NCBI GenBank assembly: GCA_009838515.1
Contig: VXRL01000009.1
Coordinates: 1-45,532, forward strand
From: Terriglobia bacterium
Lineage (GTDB): Bacteria; Acidobacteriota; Terriglobia; Bryobacterales; UBA6623
Length of the DNA stretch: 45,532 bases
Direction: 5' to 3'
Shown here: one piece after another, positions 1-7,764 of the stretch
Position numbering within the stretch: position 1 is the first letter of the stretch
Layout: each line of letters opens with the position of its first letter
Notes under the pieces: model-generated
Seen by the model: only the letters and a program-made list of their open reading frames with translations
Databases searched by the model: none
What the model was told of the DNA's origin: nothing
Translations under genes and position numbers: made by a program

Positions 1-298
1 GGTCGTAATCCTGATCATTGACGAAACCGAAGTTGTTGACCTTGACCTCGTTGACTGCGGAGAAGTTCCACCCCGCCGACCACACGAACTCCCGGTTCGG
101 CCGGTAACGGAAGATCGGGTTCGCGTCGTTGACCGACAACGCTTGGGGGCCCTCGTTAACGGGCAGTACCCGCGCCACGGTCTCTAAACAGACGAGCGCG
201 AGGAGCGCACCGAACAAGAGAGCCAGTACGCGAAACGTCCGCGGGCGGCGAACGGCGGCGCCCGCGTCCTTCAGTGCTCCCTTAGTACGGTCAGGCAC
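1..298 (-). CDS. Membrane-anchored SGNH/GDSL-hydrolase-like protein, N-terminal part only
   Basis: The gene runs off the left edge, so about 99 codons are visible. The frame opens with GTG at 298, and an in-frame TGA lies two codons upstream, so the start cannot be much earlier. Residues about 18-38 form a single hydrophobic anchor after a basic stretch (RRPRTFR). Next come an FRYRPN segment and NNFGFVNDQDY, which resembles the N(S/N)xGFR(D/N) stretch at the entry of SGNH-hydrolase-like domains. From family knowledge, such proteins often accompany a NodU carbamoyltransferase, an SxtJ-like protein and DUF5989, and all three lie just to the right. Here the gene is on the opposite strand to them, which is unusual. 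The catalytic Ser, Asp and His lie outside the window, so enzyme activity is not shown. Confidence 0.6.
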   Translation of the reverse strand, partial: MPDRTKGALKDAGAAVRRPRTFRVLALLFGALLALVCLETVARVLPVNEGPQALSVNDANPIFRYRPNREFVWSAGWNFSAVNEVKVNNFGFVNDQDYD

Positions 299-301
299 CG
301 C

Positions 302-661
302 TCAGATCCTGATGAGGAGCACGGCGTTGCCGAAACTCCGTTGGACCGCCGGAAACAACGCTGCGAGGACTTCGTTCGCGAACTTCGCGAGCCGCAACAC
401 GGCGCGGGCCGGAGCAGCCTTCGTGCCGAGCCGTTCGAGCACCTTGTTGATCATGTAGAAGCAGTCCGGCATGTGGCGTGGTCAGCGAACGTCGACGCCC
501 ATCCCTCATAAGTCTCGATGCCGAACAGCACGTCCCCGAGGCCCTCCTTGTGCCGCCGCCTTCCCGGCCGCAGTCCTGCCCGGTCGACCGTGTGCTCCAG
601 GCTCGTGCTCACCTTCCGAACCGCAAGCACAGTGTACAACACAGGTAGGCCCGATACGGCC
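302..661 (-). pseudogene. Frameshifted relic directly upstream of the SGNH-like gene, possibly a methyltransferase C-terminus
   Basis: Two leftward frames join into one protein-like reading. The upstream frame (about 661-451) includes GDVLFGIETYEGWASTFADH. The downstream frame (472-302) reads MPDCFYMINKVLERLG, then a basic and hydrophobic tail ending NAVLLIRI and a TGA at 304-302. They differ by one or two bases near 470, and the downstream frame has its own stop just before its ATG, so no intact product exists unless the base call is wrong. The tail reminds me of the end of some class I SAM-dependent methyltransferases, but no SAM-binding motif is visible. The TGA lies three bases from the GTG of the next gene, so the two were probably co-transcribed. 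Limits and family are uncertain. Confidence 0.35.
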
Positions 662-794
662 ATTCCGCGACGCTCATCACGAACGCTGCGCGACGCGCCA
701 AGAGACGACCGGCGGGGCACAGGTCCGCGGCGTACCGTGCGCTACCAAGGCTGGCGAAGACGGTCTGATTGCGTGTATTGTTTGCTAGGGAGCG

Positions 795-2630
795 ATGTTG
801 GCAATTCTCGGCATCTCGGCCTTCTACCACGACTCGGCGGCGGCGCTGTTGATCGACGGCGACGTCGTCGCGGCAGCCCAGGAGGAGCGGTTCACCCGCC
901 TCAAGCACGACCACGCGTTTCCGGTCCATGCGATCCGCTACTGCCTGGACGAGGCGGGGATTGCTCCGGAAACGCTCGACTACGTCGGCTTCTACGACAA
1001 GCCGTTCCTGAAGCTCGAACGGCTGCTGGAGACGTACCTCTCGTACGCGCCGCGCGGGTTCCGCTCGTTCCTGCAGTTCGTGCCGCTGTGGGCGAAGCAG
1101 AAGCTGCACCTGCCCCGCGAGATCGCGAGGGGGCTGGCGGGCTACCGGCGGCAGATCGTCTTCACCGAGCACCACGAGTCTCACGCGGCGAGCGCGTTCT
1201 TCCCGTCGCCGTTCGACGAGGCGGCGATTCTCACGCTGGACGGGGTCGGCGAGTGGGCGACCACCACCTACGGGGCCGGCCGAGGCAACCGCATCGAGCT
1301 GACCCACGAGATCCGCTTTCCGCATTCGCTCGGGCTGCTGTACTCGGCCTTTACCTATTTCACCGGTTTCAAGGTCAACTCCGGCGAGTACAAGCTGATG
1401 GGTCTGGCGCCACATGGGGAGCCGAAGTACGTCGATCGCATCCGTGACCACCTGATCGATCTGAAGCCGGACGGATCGTTCCGCCTCGACATGTCGTACT
1501 TCGAGTACTGCCAGGGCCTGCGCATGACGTCGCGCAGGTTCGAGATGCTGTTCGGCGGACCGCCGCGCCGGCCGGAGGCGCCGATCACCGAGCGGGAGAT
1601 GGACATTGCCGCGTCGATTCAGGCCGTGACCGAGGAGGCGATGCTGCGAGCGGCGCGCCGCGTGCACGCCGAGACCGGGATGCGCAACCTGTGCCTGGCC
1701 GGCGGGGTCGCGCTGAACTGCGTCGGCAATGGGCGCGTGCTGCGCGAGGGGCCGTTCGACAACGTCTGGATCCAGCCAGCGGCGGGAGACGCCGGGGGCG
1801 CGCTCGGGGTCGCGCTGTTCATCTGGCACCAGCTTCTGGACCACCCGCGGGAGGCGCGGACGCCGGATGCCCAGCACGGCTCGCTGCTCGGCCCGTGCGC
1901 GACGGGCGACGACATCCGGGCCTTGCTGGACGGCGCCGGGGCAGTGTACGAGGAGTACGCGGACGATGCGTCCCTGTGCGACGCGGTGGCCGACCTGCTG
2001 GCGCGCGAGCAGGTGGTGGGGTGGTTTCAGGGACGCATGGAGTTCGGCCCGCGCGCCCTCGGCTCGCGCAGCATCCTCGCCGACCCCCGCAGCCGCAACA
2101 TGCAGTCGGTGATGAACCGCAAGATCAAGTTCCGCGAGTCGTTCCGCCCGTTCGCGCCGGCGGTACTCCGCGAGCGCGTCGCCGACTTCTTCGAGATGCG
2201 GCCGCGGGAAGACAGCCCGTACATGCTGCTGGTGGCCCCGGTGCGCGAGTCTCGCCGGACGCCGCTCGACGAGGGTGGGAACGGCCTGCGCGGGCTCGAC
2301 AAGTTGAAGGCGGCGCGGTCCGACGTCCCAGCCGTCACCCACGTCGACTATACCGCGCGGGTCCAGACCGTGGACGCCGAGCGGCACGGGCGCTACGCGG
2401 CGCTGCTGCGGGCCTTCGAGGAGAAGACCGGCTGCCCGGTCCTGATCAACACGAGCTTCAACGTGCGGGGCGAGCCGATCGTCTGCGCCCCCGAGCATGC
2501 CTACCGCTGCTTCATGGCGACGAACATGGACGTGCTCGTGCTGGAGCGCTTTCTGCTCCGCAAGCAGGCGCAGCCGAACGCCGCGGCGGTCGATGCCGGT
2601 GCCTATCTCGGTGAGTTCGCCCTCGACTGA
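795..2630 (+). CDS. NodU/CmcH-family carbamoyltransferase
   Basis: This 611-residue protein is full length for the family, which transfers a carbamoyl group from carbamoyl phosphate, through a carbamoyl-adenylate, onto a hydroxyl of a sugar or secondary metabolite. The N-terminal Kae1-like ATPase fold shows GISAFYHDSAAALL (6-19), EERF (30-33), the metal-binding EHHESHAAS (125-133) and NSGEYKLMGLAPHG (195-208). LAGGVALN follows near 300. The C-terminal carbamoyl-phosphate half has GRMEFGPRALGSRS near 415, RESFRPFAP, and LINTSFNVRGEP near 550. The ATG at 795 follows AGGGAG at 785-790. The SxtJ-like gene starts four bases after the stop, so these form an operon. No sugar-nucleotide or polyketide genes are adjacent, so the acceptor cannot be named. 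A cell-surface or lipid-linked glycan is a reasonable guess given the membrane-protein partners. Confidence 0.95.
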   Translation: MLAILGISAFYHDSAAALLIDGDVVAAAQEERFTRLKHDHAFPVHAIRYCLDEAGIAPETLDYVGFYDKPFLKLERLLETYLSYAPRGFRSFLQFVPLWAKQKLHLPREIARGLAGYRRQIVFTEHHESHAASAFFPSPFDEAAILTLDGVGEWATTTYGAGRGNRIELTHEIRFPHSLGLLYSAFTYFTGFKVNSGEYKLMGLAPHGEPKYVDRIRDHLIDLKPDGSFRLDMSYFEYCQGLRMTSRRFEMLFGGPPRRPEAPITEREMDIAASIQAVTEEAMLRAARRVHAETGMRNLCLAGGVALNCVGNGRVLREGPFDNVWIQPAAGDAGGALGVALFIWHQLLDHPREARTPDAQHGSLLGPCATGDDIRALLDGAGAVYEEYADDASLCDAVADLLAREQVVGWFQGRMEFGPRALGSRSILADPRSRNMQSVMNRKIKFRESFRPFAPAVLRERVADFFEMRPREDSPYMLLVAPVRESRRTPLDEGGNGLRGLDKLKAARSDVPAVTHVDYTARVQTVDAERHGRYAALLRAFEEKTGCPVLINTSFNVRGEPIVCAPEHAYRCFMATNMDVLVLERFLLRKQAQPNAAAVDAGAYLGEFALD

Positions 2631-2634
2631 CTCT

Positions 2635-3051
2635 ATGGCCCTGCTGGAGATCAATCGACATCCGTCGGCCAGGGACCTGCGCCGGTTCGGCGTGCTGCTG
2701 GCGGTGTTCTTTGCGCTGGCCGGCGGGCTGGTGCACTGGCGGCTGGAAACCCCGGCGGTCGCGCGGATGGTCTGGACCGGGGGAGCGGCGCTGGCCGCCA
2801 TCTACGCCGCGGCGCCGCCGTTGCGCCGCTGGATCTGGCTCGGCTGGCTCTACGCGGCGTTCCCCATCGGGTGGATGCTGTCGCACCTGGTGCTGGCCGC
2901 GACGTATTATCTGGCGTTGGTGCCTATCGGCCTGCTGCTGCGCCTCTTCCGCGGCGACCCGCTGGACCAAACCCCGGACCGATCCGCGGCGAGCTACTGG
3001 GCCGCGCGCCAGCCGGTGCGCGACGTGCGGCGCTACTTCAGGCAGTTCTGA
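2635..3051 (+). CDS. SxtJ-family small membrane protein
   Basis: This 138-residue protein has three hydrophobic stretches, around residues 19-33, 43-56 and 66-101, and a basic C-terminus ending RDVRRYFRQF. The opening ALLEINRHPSARDLRRFG and the overall size match the SxtJ-like membrane proteins that sit immediately after NodU-type carbamoyltransferases. The name comes from a saxitoxin-cluster gene, but the family is widespread and its biochemical role is unknown. The ATG at 2635 is four bases after the carbamoyltransferase stop. The same frame stays open upstream, but that part only shadows the carbamoyltransferase. It probably anchors or assists the enzyme at the inner membrane, which is inference from gene order. 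Confidence 0.8.
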   Translation: MALLEINRHPSARDLRRFGVLLAVFFALAGGLVHWRLETPAVARMVWTGGAALAAIYAAAPPLRRWIWLGWLYAAFPIGWMLSHLVLAATYYLALVPIGLLLRLFRGDPLDQTPDRSAASYWAARQPVRDVRRYFRQF

Positions 3052-3058
3052 GGTACAG

Positions 3059-3280
3059 ATGGCAGACAGGCAATCACCGGCGGGGGGCAGCCGACGCGGC
3101 GGAGACTTCGAGGCCGAGGCCGAGAGGGTGCGTCCCGGCCTGATCGCGGAGCTCTGGGAGTTCATGGCCACCAACAAGAAGTGGTGGCTGACGCCGATAG
3201 TCGTCGTATTGCTGTTGATGGCCGCACTGGTGGTGTTGTCGGGCACCGCCGCCGCGCCGTTCATCTACACGCTGTTCTGA
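3059..3280 (+). CDS. DUF5989-family single-pass membrane mini-protein
   Basis: This 73-residue protein has a charged Gly/Arg/Glu N-terminus, then ELWEFMATNKKWWLTP, one transmembrane helix (about residues 47-66) and the ending APFIYTLF. The KKWWL...PFIYTLF signature is that of DUF5989, found with carbamoyltransferase and SxtJ genes. The ATG at 3059 is seven bases after the SxtJ stop, so the three genes form one transcription unit. A hairpin overlaps the stop codon and probably closes the operon. No function is known. The small size and a single membrane span suggest an accessory subunit of a membrane complex. Confidence 0.85.
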   Translation: MADRQSPAGGSRRGGDFEAEAERVRPGLIAELWEFMATNKKWWLTPIVVVLLLMAALVVLSGTAAAPFIYTLF

Positions 3281-3297
3281 ACCCGTTCTGGGTTCAG
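3277..3297 (+). terminator. Hairpin overlapping the stop of the DUF5989 gene
   Basis: Eight-base arms CTGAACCC (3277-3284) and GGGTTCAG (3290-3297) pair perfectly around a five-base loop and include the TGA stop. No T-run follows, so it is not a textbook intrinsic terminator, but the position fits the end of the carbamoyltransferase operon. Confidence 0.5.
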
Positions 3298-3397
3298 CAG
3301 AATCCCAACAGAGCCCGTAGTTGGTGGAAAAACCGAGATCTTTTCGATCGCGTCGAGCTGAAACATCGGGATCAACGATCACACGAGAGCCGTGAAC

Positions 3398-3775
3398 ATG
3401 ACTGCCGCGCAGAGCGTTTGCGCGGTGTACTTCTGGCCCGCACCGGGTCACGATGCGGAGGCGCTAGTCGACCGGGCCAGAAAGGCCGCCGATCAATGCG
3501 GCGTCGAATTCGAATCGCTTAAGGCGGGCCAGCCACTGTACGTGGACCCTGCGTCCGACTATGTCCGCGAAGTGTTGGGTTTGGCAGGCAATGAACGCAG
3601 CCAGACCGTCTGCCACGGGACCGATGGCGCCGTTCTGACCGAGTTGACGAATCTGATCGCGCTGGGTCCGGGGGACATCGCTCAGGCGCACACTCAGGAT
3701 GAATGGATCCAACTCGACAAACTCGAGAAAGGGTCACGGCTCTATGTCGAACTGATCCACCGGTGGTGTCTATGA
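3398..3775 (+). pseudogene. C-terminal stump of an M20 peptidase (ArgE/DapE-like)
   Basis: About 125 residues remain of a family that normally has 360-420. The end is diagnostic: CHGTDGAVLTEL, then LGPGDIAQAHTQDEW, then a final helix ending ELIHRWC. This matches the C-terminal catalytic segment of ArgE-type deacylases (LGPGxIxQAHxxDE). The first part, VYFWPAPGHDAEALVDRA through SLKAGQPLYVDPAS, corresponds to the dimerisation-domain end. The N-terminal catalytic region, with most zinc ligands and the general-base glutamate, is missing, and the 120 bases upstream do not encode it. An ATG at 3398 (GTG at 3392) lets the stump be translated, but it cannot be an active hydrolase. I read it as a deletion remnant. 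Confidence 0.75.
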
Positions 3776-4046
3776 GCCCGACAGACCCGTCGACGGGTCC
3801 GGGCGCCCGAGCCTTCGGCACGAGCCGCGGAAGGTTCGTGCCGGCAAGTGGAAGCTGTTTCGGAAGAGCAGGGAACGCTTCGACCTAGAGGCGGAGATCG
3901 GCGAGACCACGGATGTGTCTGGCTTGCCCCCGGATATCGTCGAAGAGCTCTCGAACCCCCTGGACCTCGCCGCCGCTGAACTCGGTGACGATCCCGACAG
4001 ACCTGTCGTCACAGGAGTGGATTGCGGCGTGCCTGAATTTCCTTGA
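3756..4046 (+). pseudogene. C-terminal stump of a sulfatase, with no start codon
   Basis: A frame opens after a TGA at 3753-3755 and ends at TGA 4044-4046. It reads RKVRAGKWKLFRKSRERFDL, then EAEIGETTDVSGLPPDIVEEL and LAAAELGDDPDRP. The order (R)AGKWK, then (L/F)DLEAxxxExTDVxxxxPDIVxxL, then ELGD is the usual tail of exported arylsulfatase-type enzymes. No ATG, GTG or TTG precedes the conserved part, and the catalytic domain is absent, so this is a relic. It starts inside the end of the M20 stump in another frame, which places a deletion junction near 3755-3820. An intact sulfatase occurs at 43561-45390. Confidence 0.6.
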
Positions 4047-4117
4047 CGAGTGTATCTTGGGCGCTTGATAATCAACGCGATCATTCCAAGTGCCCCGTAC
4101 AAAGAGACGAGCAGGCT

Positions 4118-4762
4118 ATGAAACAGCTCTATCCTGATTTGTGGCAGACGGCTGAGCAGACGCAGTTCTCCATACTGACCGTGCACGCCTATCTGCTCGA
4201 GCGCCCTGGCGGCAATGCCCTCTTCTACAACCCCAGAAGCACCGGTGATTTTCAAGCGATCGCTGACCTCGGTGGGGTCACACACCACTACCTGAGCCAT
4301 TGCCACGAAGTCGACGACTGGCTGGTCAAAGTTGCGGGACGCTTCGATTCAGAGCTCTGCTGTCACGCCCGCGTTGAGCCATACGTAACAGGCATCATGT
4401 CCGCTGCCAGCTATTTCGATTCGCCCGATCGGGAGCTTCACGCCGGCGATGTCGAAGTGATCCACACGCCCGGGCATACGGACAATAATGTGTGCTATCG
4501 CTACCGTTCGCCTCATGGCAAGAAATACCTTTTCACGGGAGATACGATCTACTTGGATCGTGGGAAGTGGGCCACGATAGTCGTCTCTCAGGACGGGGGG
4601 AATCGCCGGGATTTGGCGGATAGCCTCGCACTACTCCGCACGCTGGATGTCGACGTTGTCATCTGTAGCGTGTCGATCGGCGGCATGAGGGTCATCGAAG
4701 TAGAGCCTAGTGAGTGGAGAAAGATCGTCGATAACCTAATGCGACCTTTGGTACAGGGCTAG
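4118..4762 (+). CDS. Metallo-beta-lactamase-fold hydrolase, 214 residues
   Basis: The fold is seen from the metal-ligand motifs in order: SHCHEVDDW (H-x-H-x-x-D-D), a histidine in CCHARVEPY, IHTPGHTDNN, and FTGDTIYLDRG. In most relatives the first motif is HxHxDH. Here the spacing is one longer and the residue after Asp is Asp, so the two-metal site may be altered. The ATG at 4118 gives a start at MKQLYPDLW. A GTG/TTG-type start nearer 4043 is possible but lacks similarity to the fold. It stands alone, with relics to the left and a convergent ABC exporter to the right, so the substrate cannot be inferred. Related single-domain proteins include hydroxyacylglutathione-hydrolase-like enzymes. 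Confidence 0.8.
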   Translation: MKQLYPDLWQTAEQTQFSILTVHAYLLERPGGNALFYNPRSTGDFQAIADLGGVTHHYLSHCHEVDDWLVKVAGRFDSELCCHARVEPYVTGIMSAASYFDSPDRELHAGDVEVIHTPGHTDNNVCYRYRSPHGKKYLFTGDTIYLDRGKWATIVVSQDGGNRRDLADSLALLRTLDVDVVICSVSIGGMRVIEVEPSEWRKIVDNLMRPLVQG

Positions 4763-4852
4763 CCCACCGCAGGCTGGCATCGGTAACGTTGACCGGCGCA
4801 ACATGTGTGTTCACGTAGATCGCACTGGGACCCGAGAGCTCGCGGCACGCCG

Positions 4853-5593
4853 CTATCGAGCGATCACGGCCTTGAAGCGCCGCAGCAAGAGCGCAATCAG
4901 GAGCCCTTGGTACCCCACGCCGGCCAGGAAGTAGAGGGCCACGCGGGGCTCGCCGGCCTCGAGCATCCAGAAGACCTTGAGCGGCCAATAGAGCGGGTCG
5001 AGCCCGATCGCCACCTGCCACGGCGACGCGACGAACCAAGCGATAACCGGCGGCCACGTGAGCACCCCCGCGCCTTTAAGCAGGGCGAAGCCCTGGACCT
5101 TGTTCGCTGCGAACGCGGCGACAAACAGCGCGTAGAGCGGTGCGGTGAGAGCCGCCGGTACGGCGGCGGCGAGGGCCGCGACGAAACCCATCTCGACTAG
5201 GTCTGCGATGGCGACGCTTGCCATCATGACGGGTACGCTGACGGCCATCGGGACTGCGATGCGGTAGGCGAGGTACCCCTGCACGGTGAGGGGCGTGACC
5301 TGCAGCGCGCTGAGCGTGCGGTCGTCGCGTTGATCCAGCAGCAGGAAGCCGACGACCGCGCCAATCAGTGTCGGGATCATCAGCACGAGGAAGCTGCTCA
5401 GGAGAGGGTAGTACGGCGTGAGGTCGAAGTCGTACCGCTCGCCGAACCATCCGTCGAAGGCAGGGACGCCCCACCGGAACAGGAGAGCGAGGATGATCGG
5501 CATGCCGATCATCCAGCGCAGCATGCTGTCGCGGGCGACACTCTTGGCGTCGATGGGGCCTAGGGCGCGGATCACCGCGATGGCGGTCGGCAT
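4853..5593 (-). CDS. ABC-2-type exporter permease, second subunit
   Basis: This 246-residue protein has about six hydrophobic spans and no ATPase motifs. Seen motifs include DSMLRWMIGMPIILALLFRW near the start, and LLDQRDDRTLSALQVTPLT, the cytoplasmic coupling segment typical of ABC-2 permeases. The composition resembles permeases of the Rv2686c/Rv2687c fluoroquinolone-export type, but the substrate is unknown. The ATG shares one base with the TGA of the preceding permease (TGATG at 5595-5591), so translation is coupled. With the ATPase at 6302-7162 it completes a two-permease half-transporter set. Confidence 0.85.
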   Translation of the reverse strand: MPTAIAVIRALGPIDAKSVARDSMLRWMIGMPIILALLFRWGVPAFDGWFGERYDFDLTPYYPLLSSFLVLMIPTLIGAVVGFLLLDQRDDRTLSALQVTPLTVQGYLAYRIAVPMAVSVPVMMASVAIADLVEMGFVAALAAAVPAALTAPLYALFVAAFAANKVQGFALLKGAGVLTWPPVIAWFVASPWQVAIGLDPLYWPLKVFWMLEAGEPRVALYFLAGVGYQGLLIALLLRRFKAVIAR

Positions 5594-6297
5594 CAGCGCA
5601 CCCCCTCTCGGGCGACGATGAAGCGGTCGAATGCCCGCTGGCCGCCGAGCAGCAGGATCCCGGCCCAGGCGGCGGAGTACAGCCCGCCGTAGGCCCACTC
5701 CCAAGGCGCAATCGGCCGGAACGCCCCGCCCAGCAGCACGAGCGGCGCCGCGAAGGGATGGAGATAGAGCACCCAGGCGTCCCAGAGGCCGAAATAGTGC
5801 AGCAGCGGGAGCGAGAGAACCGCCGTGAAGAGAATCGAGGGAAACATGAACTCGTTGATTGACCGGTAGCGGGCGACGAGAAGAAAGCCAGTCAACGTGT
5901 ATAGGACGCCCGCCAGCACGACGCCGGCGATCAGCGGGCCGGCCACGAAGCCGGCTCCGTACGCCGACCAGACAATGACCACCTGCTCGACTACCGCGAG
6001 CGCGACCAGCGTCAGCGTCTTCGAGGCCAGGTACTCCCAGCTAGCGAGGGGCGTCACCACTTGGGCCTCCAGCGTCCCCTCGCCCTTCTCTAGCAGCACG
6101 AGGCCGGCCACGAAGTAGAAGTTGATCATCACCAGGTTGCCGAACACGACGGCCGGTAGCACGTAACCCCAGTCGATCGGGGGGAGGCGGGTGAGCACGA
6201 CGAACCAGCAGGCCAGCACGAAGGCCACCGCATAGTAGAAGCCGTTCCGCATCTGCAGGCGGAGGTCTAGGCGCACGGTGGCGGCTAGCCTGTGCAT
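5593..6297 (-). CDS. ABC-2-type exporter permease, first subunit
   Basis: This 234-residue integral membrane protein starts MHRLAATVRLDLRLQMRNGF, the amphipathic entry helix usual in ABC-2 permeases. It carries LLEKGEGTLEAQVVTPL, the conserved cytoplasmic EKExGTLEAxxVTPL-like motif, and about six hydrophobic spans. The ATG at 6297 is four bases after the ATPase stop, and its stop overlaps the next permease start by one base. The three genes form a tight leftward operon in the order ATPase, permease, permease. The transport direction is outward by family. The substrate cannot be told from sequence. Confidence 0.85.
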   Translation of the reverse strand: MHRLAATVRLDLRLQMRNGFYYAVAFVLACWFVVLTRLPPIDWGYVLPAVVFGNLVMINFYFVAGLVLLEKGEGTLEAQVVTPLASWEYLASKTLTLVALAVVEQVVIVWSAYGAGFVAGPLIAGVVLAGVLYTLTGFLLVARYRSINEFMFPSILFTAVLSLPLLHYFGLWDAWVLYLHPFAAPLVLLGGAFRPIAPWEWAYGGLYSAAWAGILLLGGQRAFDRFIVAREGVR

Positions 6298-6301
6298 CGA
6301 C

Positions 6302-7162
6302 TTACCGCAGGCCGTGGCCGGTGACTCGCAGGAAGACGTCTTCGAGGGTCGTCTCCTGGGAGTGCAGGGTGTGGACGGCGGCCTCGCGCAGCAGGGATAG
6401 GAAGTCGGCGTCGGCGCCGAGCCCATCGAGCGGGAACTCGCGCCGCCCGGGGCGGCCGTCCAGGTCGTACTCCATCACGACCGTCCTTGCGCCGTGGGCC
6501 AGCTTGAGGTCGTGTGGCGACTGGACGACCTGTATCTCGCCGTTGACGATGAAGGCCACGCGGTCGCATAGCTCGTCCGCCACCGTCATGTCGTGCGTGG
6601 TCAGGAACACCGTGCGGCCCACCTCCTTCATCTCCCGGATGAGGTCCCGAATGCGCCGCCTGCTGACGGGGTCTAGCCCCACCGTAGGCTCGTCCAGAAA
6701 TATCAGTTGCGGATCGTTGAGCAGGGCGCGCGCCACGCCGAGCCGCGTCTTCATGCCCTTGGAGTACTCGGCGACGAGGCGCTCGCCGTCGTCGCCCAGC
6801 CCGACCATCTCGAGCAGCGCCTCCGGCTGTCGGGTCTCGCCCCGGTACAGCGCCCGGAAGTAGCTGAGGTTCTCTAAGCCGGTCAGGCGGAGATAGTGGT
6901 TGGGCAACTCGAACGAAACGCCGATTCGCTCGTAGTAGTCGGCTTCGCAGTCTGCGAGGTCGCGGCCCAGTATCGAGACGGTGCCCAGATAGCCCCGCAG
7001 GAGCCCGATCAATAGCTTCTGGGTCGTCGACTTACCCGCGCCGTTGGGTCCGAGGAACCCGAAAATCTCGCCCCGGTCGATGCTGAAGCAGAGATCCCGC
7101 ACTGCGGGAGCCGTTCCGGACGCATAGGTGAAGGTCAGCCCGTCGACGTCGACTACCGGCAT
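6302..7162 (-). CDS. ABC exporter ATP-binding protein
   Basis: This 286-residue ATPase drives the two downstream permeases. Walker A is GPNGAGKS (38-45), the signature is YSKGM (133-137, replacing LSGGQ), Walker B plus catalytic Glu is LIFLDEP (153-159), and the switch His is H190 in LTTHDM. The signature variant is common in ABC-2 exporters of the CcmA/drug type. The Q-loop glutamine expected after Walker A appears replaced: the region reads GVSFELPNHYLRLTGLENL, with Glu where Gln is usual. The last 60 residues form a regulatory tail ending FLRVTGHGLR, as in DrrA-like ATPases. The gene starts the operon, and its promoter should lie in 7163-7260. Confidence 0.92.
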   Translation of the reverse strand: MPVVDVDGLTFTYASGTAPAVRDLCFSIDRGEIFGFLGPNGAGKSTTQKLLIGLLRGYLGTVSILGRDLADCEADYYERIGVSFELPNHYLRLTGLENLSYFRALYRGETRQPEALLEMVGLGDDGERLVAEYSKGMKTRLGVARALLNDPQLIFLDEPTVGLDPVSRRRIRDLIREMKEVGRTVFLTTHDMTVADELCDRVAFIVNGEIQVVQSPHDLKLAHGARTVVMEYDLDGRPGRREFPLDGLGADADFLSLLREAAVHTLHSQETTLEDVFLRVTGHGLR

Positions 7163-7453
7163 GCCTGCGTCACCGCGCCGTTCAACGGCTCAGGCTGGTT
7201 GGAAGGCCGGCGAGCAGCAGGATCGTCAGACGGCTCTGTACCATGCAGCCGCATGATACCGCAGTCGTGACATGCAGATGGTGATCTTGCGGCGGCAGGT
7301 CGACCACGTCGCCGCGCAGGCGACGCTCTTGCTCGCGGACCACGAAGCGCTCGCCGTGACGTTGCGCGGGCCTTGAAGCTGATGCACCAGCCGGGCTGGC
7401 AGTACCGACCCGAGAGCTCCCACGGTCCGATCCGCTAGCGGCTACTGGCCCAC

Positions 7454-7720
7454 ATGATCGAGCTTTCCGGTGCGACGGTGGGCCTGGGGGCGGCGACGGT
7501 GCTCGACACTCTCGCAATATCCGGCAGCCTGCGGGACGCCGGCATCGAACCGAAGCAAGCCGACGCGATCACAAGGGCTGGTCTGCAAGGTCGCCCAAGC
7601 ACCGGCCGACATGGCCACGAGCGTCGACCTCCCGCCGCTCAGGGCCGACCTCGTGGACGCGATGCGGTCACAGACCCACACCATCATCGGGGGTGTGGCG
7701 GCGGTTGACGGGTTCGGGTC
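7454..7720 (+). pseudogene. Frameshifted relic of a DUF1640/CCDC90-like coiled-coil gene
   Basis: The first frame reads VLDTLAISGSLRDAGIEPKQ then ADAI. After a shift near 7575 the next frame reads AQAPADMATSVDLPPLRADL then VDAMRSQ. Together they resemble the DUF1640 layout: (F/L)DTLxxxxxLxxAG(I/V)xxxQAxAI, then xAT(K/S)xDLxxLRxxL, then a membrane tail. No single frame covers both parts, and the C-terminal anchor is not clean. Possible donors include genes like the coiled-coil gene at 22567-23067, but direct similarity is weak. The 7163-7453 stretch to its left shows only a 34-codon frame (7272-7376) that I cannot identify. Confidence 0.4.
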
Positions 7721-7764
7721 GGCTGGCGGGAGCGCGGTCGCAGAGCCGGCACGCAGAAAGCAAG

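Noticed and set aside
609..2801. Leftward 730-codon open frame across the carbamoyltransferase
   Set aside because: It is the antisense of a clear family gene with all motifs. Its own translation is Arg/Ala/Gln-rich without domains, as expected from GC-rich shadow frames.
795..3280. Saxitoxin-like biosynthetic cluster
   Set aside because: SxtJ is only a family label. No polyketide synthase, amidinotransferase or other sxt-type gene is in the window.
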